The translations under genes and the position numbers were made by a program. Positions 41,963-51,902 of a stretch of 64,000 nucleotides of DNA are shown piece by piece. Under the pieces are notes generated by a model. That model was not told the DNA's origin. It did not search any database and saw nothing but the letters and a program-made list of their open reading frames with translations. The DNA comes from Manduca sexta (taxonomy: Eukaryota; Arthropoda; Insecta; Lepidoptera; Sphingidae): assembly GCF_014839805.1 (NCBI RefSeq), contig NC_051116.1, positions 7,359,556 to 7,423,555 on the forward strand. The letters run 5' to 3'. The number at the start of each line of letters is the position of its first letter. Position 1 is the stretch's first letter.

Positions 41963-42440
41963 TCTCATATCTAAAGGGGTAGACGGAGTTGGAACTATTG
42001 CACTTTACGCCAAGTGTATTCTATCCCATGATAAAGCTTATTGCCTTATTTTTTATTTATTGTTTTGAATGACGTGACGAGCCCGCCGTTCACCTGATGG
42101 TAAGCGATACGACAGCCCCTAATGAGCAGAAACACCATCCAACACCTTGAATTACAAAGTATTGTTTGGTATTCCACTGCGCTCGCCATTTTGAAACATG
42201 ACATGTTAAGTCTCACTGTGTCCAGTAATCACACTGGCTACAATGTCCTTCAAACCGGAACACAACAGTGACTATACACTGCTGCTTAGCGGCAAAAATA
42301 GATTGCGGTGATACCTACCCAGGCGGACCCTCACATATGAGACACCTACCACCTGAGCAGAAAGATCCAATATTACTTTACCCGGGAATTAAACTCAAAT
42401 CACAGAAGTCGTACCGCAATACAACTACGTCATTCAGTCG
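41963..42440 (-). mobile_element. SINE-G, split by Repeat-B
   Basis: The left part (41963-42046) holds the tail and body (AAAGGGGTAGACGG, CCAAGTGTATTCTATCCCAT). The right part (42354-42440) resumes with TGAGCAGAAAGATCCAATAT and the degraded B-box region. Together they make one SINE-G copy interrupted by a Repeat-B insertion. Confidence 0.75.
42047..42353 (-). mobile_element. Repeat-B, full, inserted in SINE-G
   Basis: It runs from the A-rich end (TTTATTTATTGTTTTGAATG) to GACACCTACCACC and includes every Repeat-B block. It is one of the two longest copies. Confidence 0.9.
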
Positions 42441-43009
42441 AAAATCCCGAGATAAATACAACCTTGAATTATTTAGACCAAGTGATCCAGGATTCGCGAT
42501 GATCTAGTCAGCTGGAACTGTGCCAGAGATGGTTACATCACCAAAGCTTCAATAATAAACATACATTACATCGATTTTACTGTTACATGGCCTTGATTTA
42601 CTGTAATTATGCACTGAAATAAACTAAACAAATTTTGAAAAAAGAAACGCTAAAAAAATATATAAAAAAAAGATTTAATATTAGTTACGATTTGCCGCTT
42701 TTTTGGGGGTAATATCGGGTTAAATATTTTTAATATTTCCTGCAATTGATTCAGTTGATCGTGATATTTTGTACTAGTTATTTTTTTGCATACCATATAT
42801 AGAAATTAATAAAATTAAAGTATATGTCTGTGATTTCCGGTTAATCTTGAAAACGGCTATTGGTTAGATAAATTAATTGTTACAACTCGTATTTTTAGGT
42901 AGAGCTTATAGCAACTTTGTGTAGAAGTGAGCTAGAACTACTTTATAAATATAAAACCTATCAATAATCAGTATTTCATTAAATTCTCACCCTATTAACT
43001 ACGAGAGAG
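42441..43009. other. Unique AT-rich stretch
   Basis: AAATTTTGAAAAAAGAAACG at 42628 may be a scrap of Repeat-V. Nothing else was seen. Confidence 0.4.
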
Positions 43010-43172
43010 TGACTAACGAGAGAGGATTACCCTTCGACAGTCGACACAATTATGCCGGCCTGTTGAAACCGGACATATACAGGCTGATCCCGATAGCGAC
43101 ACTTACGTGGACCACTATGGGGTTTTAACACCTGGTGTACGGTGGTCGCTATCCGATATAAAATTTTTCACC
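43010..43172 (-). mobile_element. Repeat-F, near full
   Basis: CAGTCGACACAATTATGCCG, CCGGACATATACAGGCTGAT, CACCTGGTGTACGGTGGTCG and CTATCCGATATAAAAT follow the family order. Confidence 0.87.
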
Positions 43173-43535
43173 GTCTATTTTCAGCAAGCGATCTAGTTAT
43201 GTGCTTCTATCTTTATTCATCATCTATCTACTGTAAAATACAAATCGGATATGGCGCGAGGGAAAGCGTAAATCGATGCGATCTGGCCATATGGTCGATT
43301 GTATGGACAGACAAGACAACTTTCAATGAGTTGTTAATAAATAAAAATATCCCATCGCCTTATAGGAGGAAAATCGATTGTCACTTTTGCGCAGTGATGG
43401 ACATCGATATGTTTTATCGATATTTTATTTTCAATTTTAGCTACTTGGAGTTTGTTAGAACATCGTAAAGATTAAGTTTAATTTTGGAACATGTTTAAAA
43501 ACGTGTGTTGCGTCGAGTCAGTGTTTACTGAGGGT
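43173..43535. other. Unique segment under a 108-codon frame
   Basis: The frame 43142-43468 starts in Repeat-F. Its unique part contains no motif I know. AAATCGATTGTC and TTATCGATATTTTA motifs are noted. Confidence 0.25.
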
Positions 43536-43640
43536 AGAGTGTCTGAGAGTCTGAGAGAATGTCTATTTCTGCCGCCAAGTAACATTTCGTAGTCACTGTT
43601 GTGTTCCTGTTTGAAGGACATTGCTAGTCTATCGTGGAAT
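43536..43640 (+). repeat. Repeat-B fragment
   Basis: GAATGTCTATTTCTGCCGCC and CACTGTTGTGTTCCTGTTTG, AAGGACATTGCTAG belong to the internal half of Repeat-B. Confidence 0.75.
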
Positions 43641-43679
43641 GGGATTTAGGCAGGTATGAAAATAATTTCGATGTAATCA

Positions 43680-43868
43680 GGGTTTTCTCTATAGGGGCAA
43701 GTCCGTTTTTTTGCAATCACGGGTCGTCTAATCGAAGGACAGTTTGTCATATAGGTAAATAGGGGATTTGTTGACTCTCTTACTTATACGGCTATCGAAG
43801 CTGTCCTTTGAATAAAACGCTCGTAATTACGAAAATACGGATTCGCTCTTATGGACGGAATAGGACCC
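43680..43868. mobile_element. Palindromic foldback MITE, copy 2
   Basis: It shares CTCTATAGGGGCAAGTCCG, TTGCAATCACGGGTCGTCTA, TTATACGGCTATCGAAGCTG and GGACGGAATAGGACCC with 536-728, and is likewise self-complementary end to end. Confidence 0.78.
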
Positions 43869-44130
43869 CTAACCTTATACCTTTACCCACCATTAGGTCA
43901 TATTTATTATAATATTCATTATGTAATGATCTTCGTAAAATACCCTTAAAATTGTGTCAATGTCATCCATAATTTTAGCGATTATAAAACGAAAGCAGTA
44001 AAGTTCATATCAAAGAATGTAGAGCGCAACGTAAAGCAAACATTAAGTTATCAAAAGAAAAAAACGTGTGATGTTTTGTTTGTTGAAAATAACAGTTTTA
44101 CATAGTTTGTGCATTCAAATAGTAACCTAC

Positions 44131-44590
44131 ATTGTACAGTCAGCCAGTCAGCTACAATGTAGGTGCACCAAATATGCTGGTGGTTGGATATATTTTAAAA
44201 CCTGCCATAGTGGCCCACGTAAGTGTCGCGTTCCGGGATCAGCCTGTGTATATCCGGTTCGAACAGGCCGGCATAATTATGTCAACTACCGAGGGGTAAT
44301 CATATCTCGTCAGTCGATATTCCATTAGACTCCACTTCTCTTACCATCGCATGCAGTGGAGTCACTGTGCCGATCCTCTATAAATAAAAAGCTACAAAAG
44401 TACAAATTAAAAACTTCATAACACTTCATTAACTACAATCGAAATATTATTTTTTCTTTATTTAAAATAAAATGAACCATGTGATTTACATTTTAGGTAA
44501 GAAAAAAAGAGTGATACGGATAAAAAAGTTAAAAGGCGATTTGAAATTTTGAATTTGTTCAGCTATTTTTGTGGCTGACTATACAACACA
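44131..44590. mobile_element. TIR element with TACAGTCAGCCA ends, holding Repeat-F
   Basis: TTGTACAGTCAGCCA at the left is mirrored by TTTTTGTGGCTGACTATACA on the right, and GAATTTGTTCAGC lies inside the right end as in other copies. The left end also forms a hairpin (CCTACATTGTA / TACAATGTAGG, 44126-44163). A Repeat-F copy occupies 44178-44385. Confidence 0.5.
44178..44385 (+). mobile_element. Repeat-F, long copy with internal gap
   Basis: GCTGGTGGTTGGATATATTT, CCTGCCATAGTGGCCCACGT, TTCCGGGATCAGCCTGTGTA, CAGGCCGGCATAATTATGTC and GCAGTGGAGTCACTGTGCCG are in order, ending in CTATAAATAAAA. Confidence 0.88.
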
Positions 44591-46077
44591 GTAACGTTTA
44601 AATTATAGCACTATTACTTTTTTACGTTGATAAATTAAGGATATAGTTGTCTTTGTAGAAAATTACACAAACACTTTCGCAACATTAAAAAGTTTCATTG
44701 GAAACACTAACGATTTAAAAAAGTATTTCTTTTGTGTACAACATATAATGATTATTTTATGGAATAAATAAAATCGTATTGTAATATTTGCGTTGAACAC
44801 AAATAAAATGAAGTATTGATTATTAGTAAGTTAATGTCATTTCAGACGAAAGTATTATTAATAAAAAATATATAAAAGAAATAAAAATACCCCACGAAAT
44901 AATGACCTCCACCTTTTTTGAAGATGGTTAAGAAGGTACTTTAATATTTAAATATCATTTTTTTTTATTTGGACACGTATTCCGAAAACAATAAAGTAAA
45001 TACAGTGAAATTCAATTATTATGCTCTCAGTCGGTACTCAATGGAGCTATTGTGGTCATTAGAGTGTAAAATATCTGTTTTAAAATATCGATAAGTCGAC
45101 AACCCTAAACTTCCCCGTACGGGAAACGCAAAAACCAAAGGCCTGTTCGACCCATATAGGGTTGTCACGTCACTTTCCGTAATTGGCGATCGACAGTTGT
45201 GGGTTAATACTATGTTAACTTAGTTTATTGGGTCTTGGGTTTAGACCGTTAAGGGTCTGAACGACCATGTCACACTTTATCTTATAAATAATACGAGATT
45301 TATATTGAATTAATTATAGGGTTAGATGTTATTGAGAACTTTTTTATTCTAACCTTATTTCATTGCCTATAAATAGTCATCATTATATTTAGATGGTTTA
45401 TAAAAAGTCCGATGTACAGTCAACCAGAAAAGTGTCTGAACTAATTTATAACTGCAAATACTGTACACTTATACAAATTAACTTCAACCGATTTTTTTAT
45501 TCAAAATAAAGTGAGGCCTTTGAAGTTTATTTAAGTGAAGACAAACAATTATGGATAAGGACACAAAGAATGACTCTTTAAGTTGGTTAATATACTCGTA
45601 GTCTAATTTCCTTCTATAATGCTTTTAATTGGTACATAAATAAACTTATTTTAGGAAAGAATTACCTTCTACCCCAGGACGCCAAGTCGTCTGGCGAGCA
45701 ACTCGCCTCCCCATTTGAAGAGCGGAACGCAAACATTATCTTGTCAACACAAGTGTTCGTTGAAAATACATTCCATTCGTTGACTACTGAACTGCAGTGT
45801 AGTTGGATTTAGAGAATTCTTTAACATACATTAATACATGCGCACATTTAATACATACAATGCAAAATATACAATAATCTATTGTACATGAATTTATTTT
45901 TATATTAGTGTTAGTTTACGATTTTTTATAAACTGTAGAAGGAGCAAATGGGTTATCAGATCAGAAACCATCCACAAAACCATAAGAATCATACAATGAT
46001 CTTTTGAGGTAAAATAAGTTTTTCTTGAAGATTTAGGGCACTTATCGTATTTGGAAACTAAAAAATTATAATGTATA
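44591..46077. other. Mostly unique AT-rich stretch
   Basis: It contains an ACCGACT-family scrap near 44905 (CCTCCACCTTTTTTGAAGAT) and a lone GTACAGTCAACCAGAAAAG end at 45415. A GC-rich patch at 45668-45725 holds a perfect hairpin, GGCGAG-CAA-CTCGCC (45693-45707). No gene was recognised. Confidence 0.4.
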
Positions 46078-46364
46078 TCTATATATATAAAAATGAATTC
46101 CTATTTCCCTTGGTCACGCCATCACGCGTGAACGGCTGGACCGATTTCACAATTTTTTTTTGTTGTTTTTGTTATTGTCAGGAGAAGGTTCTTATGAAAG
46201 AAAAAATTCAAAAGATTGTGCGGAAAATAAGAAAATTTAAGAAAACTTAACGAAAATATTAATTTTATATAACTGACAATTGTTTGAAATAACTGTCAGG
46301 GATTGACAGAATGCGCGCTGCAAATTCATAGTTAAGGCAGGACAGCGTCTGTCGGATCAGCTAC
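46078..46364 (+). mobile_element. Helitron-like element, 287 bp, copy 3
   Basis: It begins TCTATATATATAAAAATGAA and ends GTCTGTCGGATCAGCTAC (last base changed from CTAG). GACAGCGTCTGTC forms the pre-terminal hairpin. Same family as 14637 and 33816. Confidence 0.85.
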
Positions 46365-46429
46365 GTACGGACGTATGAACTTTACTTGAAGATTGTAAAA
46401 TTATTCCTAACCACCATTTTCAAAAAAGA

Positions 46430-46595
46430 TCCTGATCGATTTTCTTGATATATCTACAATGAATCGATTTTGATCTATCTCAATCAGATCAATGATTTTT
46501 TGATATGTTCACAAATGAGTTATTTCGATTGATTAATTCTGGAAATCGGATTGAGGATTGAGATTGTATATTAAAAACGGACTTTAGAGATAGTT
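46430..46595. repeat. Repeat shared with the 11459 MITE, inverted
   Basis: GGAAATCGGATTGAGGATTG followed by AGATTGTATATTAAAAACGG is the reverse complement of the left end at 11459 and 18265. Confidence 0.5.
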
Positions 46596-46988
46596 TACTT
46601 AAGTTACTAAATAATTATTTGACCCTCTTAAGTCGCTGTTGTTGTTACATACAAAAATCAAATAATTTTTAAATCACTTGGTAATTCTGTTCATAAATGT
46701 TCTTAGGCCCAGTATGAAATCATTTTTAAGTTACTCGGTACTTCTATACAAAAATGTTCCCAAGGCTCAGTTTTCCAAACCCCTACACTGCACTCTCATT
46801 ACCCACTCAACGCATGCGTGTCTGTGCGTTTAACACCATTTTTATATTATTTTTATGACGTAATTTACTTGTAATGCGTCCCGCTGCGCAAACTAATAGG
46901 TGTTTGTTTTCATTTTTTTGTATTCTCTGTGGACCTTTTTAGAATTTAAAGACGTTTGACAATAGACGTTTATTTAAATCACTGATTT
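46596..46988. other. Unique stretch
   Basis: A loose direct repeat (AATTCTGTTCATAAATGTTC / ACTTCTATACAAAAATGTTC) occurs near 46683 and 46741. Nothing else was seen. Confidence 0.35.
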
Positions 46989-47200
46989 ACTTAAAGGGCG
47001 TCGGTGGTGTAGTTGTGGTGTAACTGCGTTGAGGTCTATGGTTCGTTTCCGGATCGGGTAAATAAGTTTTGTTTTTATCAACCCGGAGTCTGAAATTGTC
47101 CCCGGAGTCTGAAATTGGTGAACGGTAAAAGGTTCCTTCCATTATATGGGACCTAAAATAGCTGACGAAATGTGGGAGTAGGAACATCTTTGCTAACTGC
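46989..47200 (+). mobile_element. SINE-G variant with internal duplication
   Basis: The head GTCGGTGGTGTAGTTGTGGT and degraded B box GGTTCGTTTCC lead into CAACCCGGAGTCTGAAATTG. This is immediately followed by a second CCCCGGAGTCTGAAATTG. The tail differs from typical SINE-G. Confidence 0.7.
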
Positions 47201-47245
47201 CTATAATTAGACTAAGGAAGTTAATAATATGTCATTGTCTTTACC

Positions 47246-47413
47246 AATATTATAAAAGTAAAACTTTGTGAGTTTGTGGATTTGTAAGAGCTAATTTCTG
47301 GAACTATTGAAGCGATTTTGAAAATTAAAAATTCTTTCATTAATAGAAAGGTACATTGGGTTTTTATTGTAGAAAAACTTTTACACGCAATCGGATTTGC
47401 GGCCAAAAGTTAG
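47246..47413 (+). mobile_element. Helitron-like element, degraded 3' end
   Basis: It begins CAATATTATAAAAGTAAAAC and ends GCGGCCAAAAGTTAG, where CTAG has become TTAG. Internal GAGCTAATTTCTGGAACTAT is typical. Confidence 0.6.
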
Positions 47414-47759
47414 TGAAATATAAATTAACTCAATCTAACTTCTTGACTTCAACTAATTAAAGATGGGGTTGTGTAGGTTGATAATTGTTCAAAATATTAA
47501 TGAAGTTAAATTATAGCTATGTAACTTGTCATGGTAAACATTATTATTAACTCACTGATTAATTACGTATTGAAATTACCAACTTAATTGAATTTGTAAT
47601 AAGTAATATCTAAACTTGCTGGAAGATATACTCGTTGAGTTCAATATTACCTTTCAATCTCTTACTATATTAATACAAAAGCATCACAAAATCTTTGGAT
47701 GTTTTTTATGGGTAAACGCGGCAACCGCTAAGCCAATTTGGATGAAATTTGTCAGACAG

Positions 47760-47840
47760 ATATCGACGGTCCCTACGTATAGTATCGAATCTGCAACTGC
47801 ATTTTACAGATTCAATACTTTGCATAGGGACTGTTGATAT
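47760..47840. mobile_element. 81-bp palindromic element, copy 1
   Basis: The left arm (ATATCGACGGTCCCTACGTA, TAGTATCGAATCTGCAA) pairs with the right arm (TTACAGATTCAATACTTTGC, ATAGGGACTGTTGATAT) around a short loop. Seven differences occur between the arms and most are transitions. Size and shape are also those of a pre-miRNA. A sister copy lies 94 bp downstream. Confidence 0.8.
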
Positions 47841-47934
47841 TTGAACGGTTCTAATTAAAATTAACTGCATTTATTTAAGACAATAAGGATCGAAGTGCTT
47901 ATCGCCATGGTAATTAACACTAAACAAGTGATGT

Positions 47935-48018
47935 ATATTCGACAGTCCCTACGTAAATTATTGCATCCGCAAAATGCAATTTTGCAGATTCGATACTTTA
48001 CATAGGGACTGTCGATAT
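47935..48018. mobile_element. 84-bp palindromic element, copy 2
   Basis: ATATTCGACAGTCCCTACGT, AAATTATTGCATCCGCAAAA pairs with TTTTGCAGATTCGATACTTT, ACATAGGGACTGTCGATAT. It belongs to the same family as 47760-47840, with the same core GACAGTCCCTA. Confidence 0.8.
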
Positions 48019-48058
48019 ACCAAGTGCGGGATTAATATCTAAACATCTCCACACACTT

Positions 48059-48205
48059 CACATTTTTAATCACCATCATCATCAGCTGCAGGATATCCAC
48101 TGTTGAACATGGGCCTTCCTCAAAGATTACCAGATCGACCTATTGGAAGTGGCTCGCATCTTGCGACCTTCTGAGACTTTTATTAGGTCATCTGTCCATC
48201 TCGAT
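48059..48205 (-). pseudogene. RTE-like LINE, C-terminal coding relic and tail
   Basis: The minus strand encodes WTDDLIKVSEGRKMRATSNR and then VQQW before the stop, with one internal stop after RSIW. It is followed by a GATGATGATG tail. The pattern WTDD...M.RA...R..W...A.VQQW is the end of an RTE-like reverse transcriptase ORF. The copy is 5'-truncated and dead. Confidence 0.82.
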
Positions 48206-48244
48206 CACATATTTAATTATAAGTATAGAAGATAATACAATTCC

Positions 48245-48728
48245 TAACTTATTGCTTTGAATGATGAATGACGAGACGAGCTTGCTTTTCGCCTGATGGT
48301 AAGCGATACGCCCGTAAACAGTAGAAACATCCAACACCTTGAATTACAAAGTATTTGGTATTCCACTGCGTTCGCCATACTGAGACATGAGATGTTAAGT
48401 CTTATTATATCCAGTAGTTATACTGGTTACTCTCTTTTCAGTCGGCTCCTCATTACTGAGGATTGTGATCCCGTCCCGTCATTCAGCAGTCTTCTCCATG
48501 AGGCACGATCTTCGGCTTGGTGCACCACTACGCTCATTGGCATATTTAGGGAGTTGGCGACCTGGTCCCACCAGCGTTTCGGGTTACGCTCTCTTGGTCG
48601 CTTGCCTTCGAGCTTGCCGGTGAGCACCAACTTCTGGCTACAATGTCCTTCAAACCGGAACATAACAGTGACTTCACGCTGCTTGGCGGCAGAAATAGGC
48701 ATTGCGGTGGTACCTACCCAGACGATCT
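48245..48728 (-). mobile_element. Repeat-B, split by a LINE fragment
   Basis: The left part (48245-48430) and right part (48634-48728) join at CTGGTTAC / CTGGCTAC to give a continuous Repeat-B. The 154-codon frame at 48296-48760 only crosses these repeats and is not a gene. Confidence 0.88.
48431..48633 (-). pseudogene. LINE C-terminal fragment inserted in Repeat-B
   Basis: The minus-strand frame encodes LVLTGKLEGKRPRERNPKRW, then WDQV and AEDRASWRRL, before ending near RSRLKRE. G(K/R)...R.R...RW...A.DR..W is typical for the C-terminal tail of LINE-type endonuclease-reverse transcriptases. It lies between CTGGTTAC and CTGGCTAC, which look like the target duplication. It remains open, so it is fairly young, but severely 5'-truncated. 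Confidence 0.8.
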
Positions 48729-48733
48729 CAATT

Positions 48734-49139
48734 TCCTTTAGTATCCCTACTGGTCTGTAATTAAAGTAATTACACAGTCTAATTATACGATGCTCACAGA
48801 TGCGGCCGTTTCCTCGGTGCGTTGGCGCAGTTCCAACGACTCCGTTTCTTAGAATTTGACCGATTGTCGCCTATCTATATTTTAGCTCAAATATATTTGG
48901 ATTAAAGGATTAGATGTAGATATTTTATCCGGTCTGTTTTTAACAGTACTACATGTTAGCAAGAGTGTAGCTACCGCTGTATCAGCCGCATTAGTGATAC
49001 AGGGTCCTCCAGCTTTGAGGCCTCTCTTGACCCATACTACATTAACTAAGCAGGTGCTCAAAAGTTCACACTGAAGAGGTCCCAACAAATTTAGATATAG
49101 GTTCCCTCTATTGCAAGCTACGCTGCTGCATGTTTGGTT
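48734..49139. other. Unique stretch
   Basis: TCGGTGCGTTGGCGCAGTTC near 48815 looks slightly like a tRNA-type A box, but no B box follows. Nothing else was recognised. Confidence 0.35.
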
Positions 49140-49252
49140 GAAGCTTTGACGACTGCCGAGGAGTAATCATCTCTCGTGAACATTCTATTGAATCCTACTC
49201 CATTACCATCAGGTGCAGTTGGGACACTTTTCCTGCACGTATAAAAAAATAG
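49140..49252 (+). mobile_element. Repeat-F, 3' part
   Basis: CGACTGCCGAGGAGTAATCA, CTACTCCATTACCATCAGGT and GCACGTATAAAAAAATAG, the A-rich end, are present. Confidence 0.8.
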
Positions 49253-49360
49253 AAGACATCGCGGTGGAAGCAACTAGTCATGTCAAACATCAAAGATTTA
49301 AAAACGACCATTCATCTTAGCTCCCCTATATTTTTCGATTATGAATCTGTCAACTATTAT

Positions 49361-49471
49361 TAATTTGGGGTGAGGACCCCAAATATTCCACCTGGCTTGT
49401 TTGATTGCGGATTAGTTGGTTACGGTTTTGTGTAAATGATTTACTAATATTCAGGGGTCCTCACACTAATT
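49361..49471. mobile_element. Short MITE, 111 bp
   Basis: The left end TAATTTGGGGTGAGGACCCC is mirrored by GGGGTCCTCACACTAATT. The left end is itself a hairpin (ATTTGGGGT / ACCCCAAAT, 4-nt loop). It is non-coding. Confidence 0.65.
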
Positions 49472-49729
49472 GTAATGAAAGATCATTAGAAACATCTGCT
49501 AAGTATTAGTAATTATATAATATCACATTTTCCTTTAACGAGGGTAGACAGGAGTGTATGTTTTTATGTTAGACTGTGGGGCTAGGTTATTGACATTTGA
49601 AATAGCAATAGACTTTTGACTGAAGGAATGATTATCACGCTGCAAGAAAGACTGCCTCTTTGGAACTAGATATCTCAGGACAAATTCTTTAGATAACATA
49701 AGTACTTCATGGATTACATACCACCATAA
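49472..49729. other. Unique spacer
   Basis: ACGAGGGTAGACAGGAGTG at 49538 may be a SINE-G2 tail scrap. Nothing else was seen. Confidence 0.35.
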
Positions 49730-49831
49730 TCTATACATATTATAAAACAAAATCCCCTTTTCTGTCTGTCTGTATGTTTTATTAAATTTGGTATGGAGAA
49801 AGTTTAAGACCTTGGAATGGTTATAGGTTAC
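49730..49831 (+). mobile_element. Helitron-like element, 5' part only
   Basis: TCTATACATATTATAAAACA, TTTTCTGTCTGTCTGTATG and AAATTTGGTATGGAGAAAGT are present. It is cut where a SINE-A fragment follows. Confidence 0.7.
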
Positions 49832-49917
49832 TACAGAGTGCGTTTAGACCATAGTCCTCCACGCTAGCTTAGTGCAGGCAGACTTCACACACCCTCAAAC
49901 TTCTCAATTACGAACTC
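49832..49917 (-). repeat. SINE-A internal fragment
   Basis: TTTAGACCATAGTCCTCCAC, GCTAGCTTAGTGCAGGCAGA and CTTCACACACCCTCAAAC match the SINE-A 3' half. Confidence 0.75.
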
Positions 49918-50364
49918 CTACCATAAATTGTAAATATGATCATCAATTTTCGTTCAAGCAGTAAAAATTCAACAGGATTACATTTTCATGATCTGTTTCA
50001 AAAACCAAAGGTCGATTAACCATCGAGGTCCCACCTGCAATCAGTAAACACACTCCCAATGTGTAGTGGCACGCGCCGGCCATCTGTTTCGCGCCACGTG
50101 CGGTGGTAACGTTATACGGGATAGAGGTGGGATGGGTCGATAGATTGGTTCTATCGAAAGATACCGCGTTCCTGGTATTCGAATATCGATCAGGGTTTGA
50201 ATGGTATGAGAGTGGCGAAGGGGTGGCTAGTTATGCCATTTCGCTTGCTCACCATTGCAAGATATTATGTAATTTTTTCTAATGTTGCTGAAATAAGATA
50301 AAAATAATGTGCATACCCATGCTTGGAAGCAGATATAAACAATGCTACTAACATATGACTATGA
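49918..50364. other. Unique segment, GC-rich at 50015-50230
   Basis: GTGGCACGCGCCGGCCATCT, GCGCCACGTGCGGTGGTAAC and GGGATAGAGGTGGGATGGGT make it GC-rich against AT-rich surroundings. No long frame and no repeat partner were found. A promoter or noncoding exon is possible. Confidence 0.25.
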
Positions 50365-50673
50365 CTAGTTCTGTCCGTAGCTTCGCAGGCGTGGAAATCC
50401 ACTGATTTCATATATATTTCACATGATATACACTTAACACAAAGATTTTACCGCGTACATCCCGACCTACGAGATTGTTTACAACTACGTGACCTCTTTA
50501 ACAGTAATCGTTATATTTCGGTTAACTGACATAAAACCGTAATGTACTTTTTACTTAAACCTTCCTCAAAAATTGCACTATCTTTCAGTAAAAACCGTTA
50601 AAAAATCCGTTCAGTAGATTTTGAGGCAATCTATCACACAGACTGGGGACTTTGTTTTATAATTATAAATAGA
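50365..50673 (-). mobile_element. Helitron-like element, 309 bp
   Basis: On the minus strand it begins TCTATTTATAATTATAAAAC and ends GAAGCTACGGACAGAACTAG. ACTTTGTTTTATAATTATAA and ATCCGTTCAGTAGATTTTGA link it to the family. Part of the middle is unique. Confidence 0.7.
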
Positions 50674-51124
50674 TATTTATTTTAATCGATATAAGAACCT
50701 ACCGGCAGTCGAGCGTCCAACGGCCCTTTAAAGATCTTGAGTGGACCATTCAAGTCCACGCACTGACGCGAATGCATCGGACATACCTTACTTTTGTAAT
50801 TTCCTGCTCGTTTCAGCACTTGGGAGATTGATGCAACTGTATTAATGTTATCATTTAAACTGTATACAATATCTAGAAAGGTTTAGTTCTATATCCAAGA
50901 AAAGCAATCATACCTAAGCGACAAAAATACAGAAAATGAGCTATAAAAAATACCTAAGCCATTTAGACCGGAGGAAAGCTGCGAATGTCTAATTTAAGGT
51001 TTAATCGATTGGATTTCATCTTATCCCATGTTAACGGTGATGTGCGTGCATTAGCTTACATAACTATTGTGATTATGTACAAGAAACTTGGAAAAAAAAT
51101 TACAAAATATGTACTAAACAATTG
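50674..51124. other. Unique stretch
   Basis: Nothing was recognised. Confidence 0.4.
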
Positions 51125-51480
51125 ATGACAATAAAGAAAGACCGAAGTTTCTTTCTGCCTTTCTTCTTCGGGTAGTCATCACTTAGGTAGCTAGTGAAAG
51201 GCTGGTAGGCTAGCTAGGTTAGGGCTCATGTCCTCGCCGGTGAGGATCGCGACGAGTTCCCCTTCTATTTCCCCCTACTTGCCAACCCAAGCTGGTTACT
51301 TCGGTTTGTACATTGTTTTTATTATAAATTTTATCCCTAATTTAAAATGTCCTTAGTTATATAAGTAATTTTAATAGTTGTTTAGAAATAATAATAATTA
51401 TTCTTATGCTTTGTTTTGACGTATCATAAGTGCAACTTTGTTCGCCTACGTGATAAATAAAGTATTTTATTTAATTTTAT
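51125..51480 (+). repeat. Retroelement 3'-UTR-like segment
   Basis: A GC-richer start (CATGTCCTCGCCGGTGAGGA, CCCCCTACTTGCCAACCC) changes to an AT-rich end with ATAAATAAAGTATTTTATTT, a poly(A) signal. This layout is that of a LINE 3' end. There is no second copy in the window, so the family is unknown. Confidence 0.4.
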
Positions 51481-51484
51481 TTAA

Positions 51485-51665
51485 ATGGTATACCGGAATC
51501 TCCCGGTTGAGCGATTAAAGGGCCCTATAAGAAAGTTGGGAAGGGTGGGGAAGAAGGAATCATCTTAGAATAGGAGGAGGTGAGGTCAGGAAATGGCAGC
51601 CATGAGGTATACTGAATTGTGTGCCTAGGGCCGCGACAAATATCCCCTCGTGCATGGACGTGCAT
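51485..51665 (+). repeat. Repeat-H, shorter copy
   Basis: GGTATACCGGAATCTCCCGG, AGAAAGTTGGGAAGGG, TGTGTGCCTAGGGCCGCGAC and AAAT match 22050-22330. Confidence 0.6.
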
Positions 51666-51704
51666 TCGGTGAGGAGACAGAGCGTACTAGAATTGCCTCG
51701 CGGA

Positions 51705-51732
51705 GGGTGGGGAGGGGGGGGCGGGTTGGGGG
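51705..51732 (+). other. Predicted G-quadruplex motif
   Basis: Five G-runs (GGG, GGGG, GGGGGGGG, GGG, GGGGG) are separated by 1-2 nt within 28 bp, easily meeting the G3+N1-7 rule. It lies just after Repeat-H. Confidence 0.85.
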
Positions 51733-51902
51733 TCAGTAAATAAGCTTATTGAAGGGTGTTAGTAATCGGTTTAAGTTAACCACAATAAATTATGGTATTG
51801 TGTTACCCCTGATGTTTTCACACCTGGCTTACCTTTTATGCCAATGGGGTGTGAAATGAAGGTCATGCTAAGGGGTAGATAAAAGTCACTTTCCGTGCTA
51901 AG

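Noticed and set aside
48296..48760. 154-codon open frame
   Set aside because: It runs across Repeat-B and an antisense LINE fragment, so openness is incidental.
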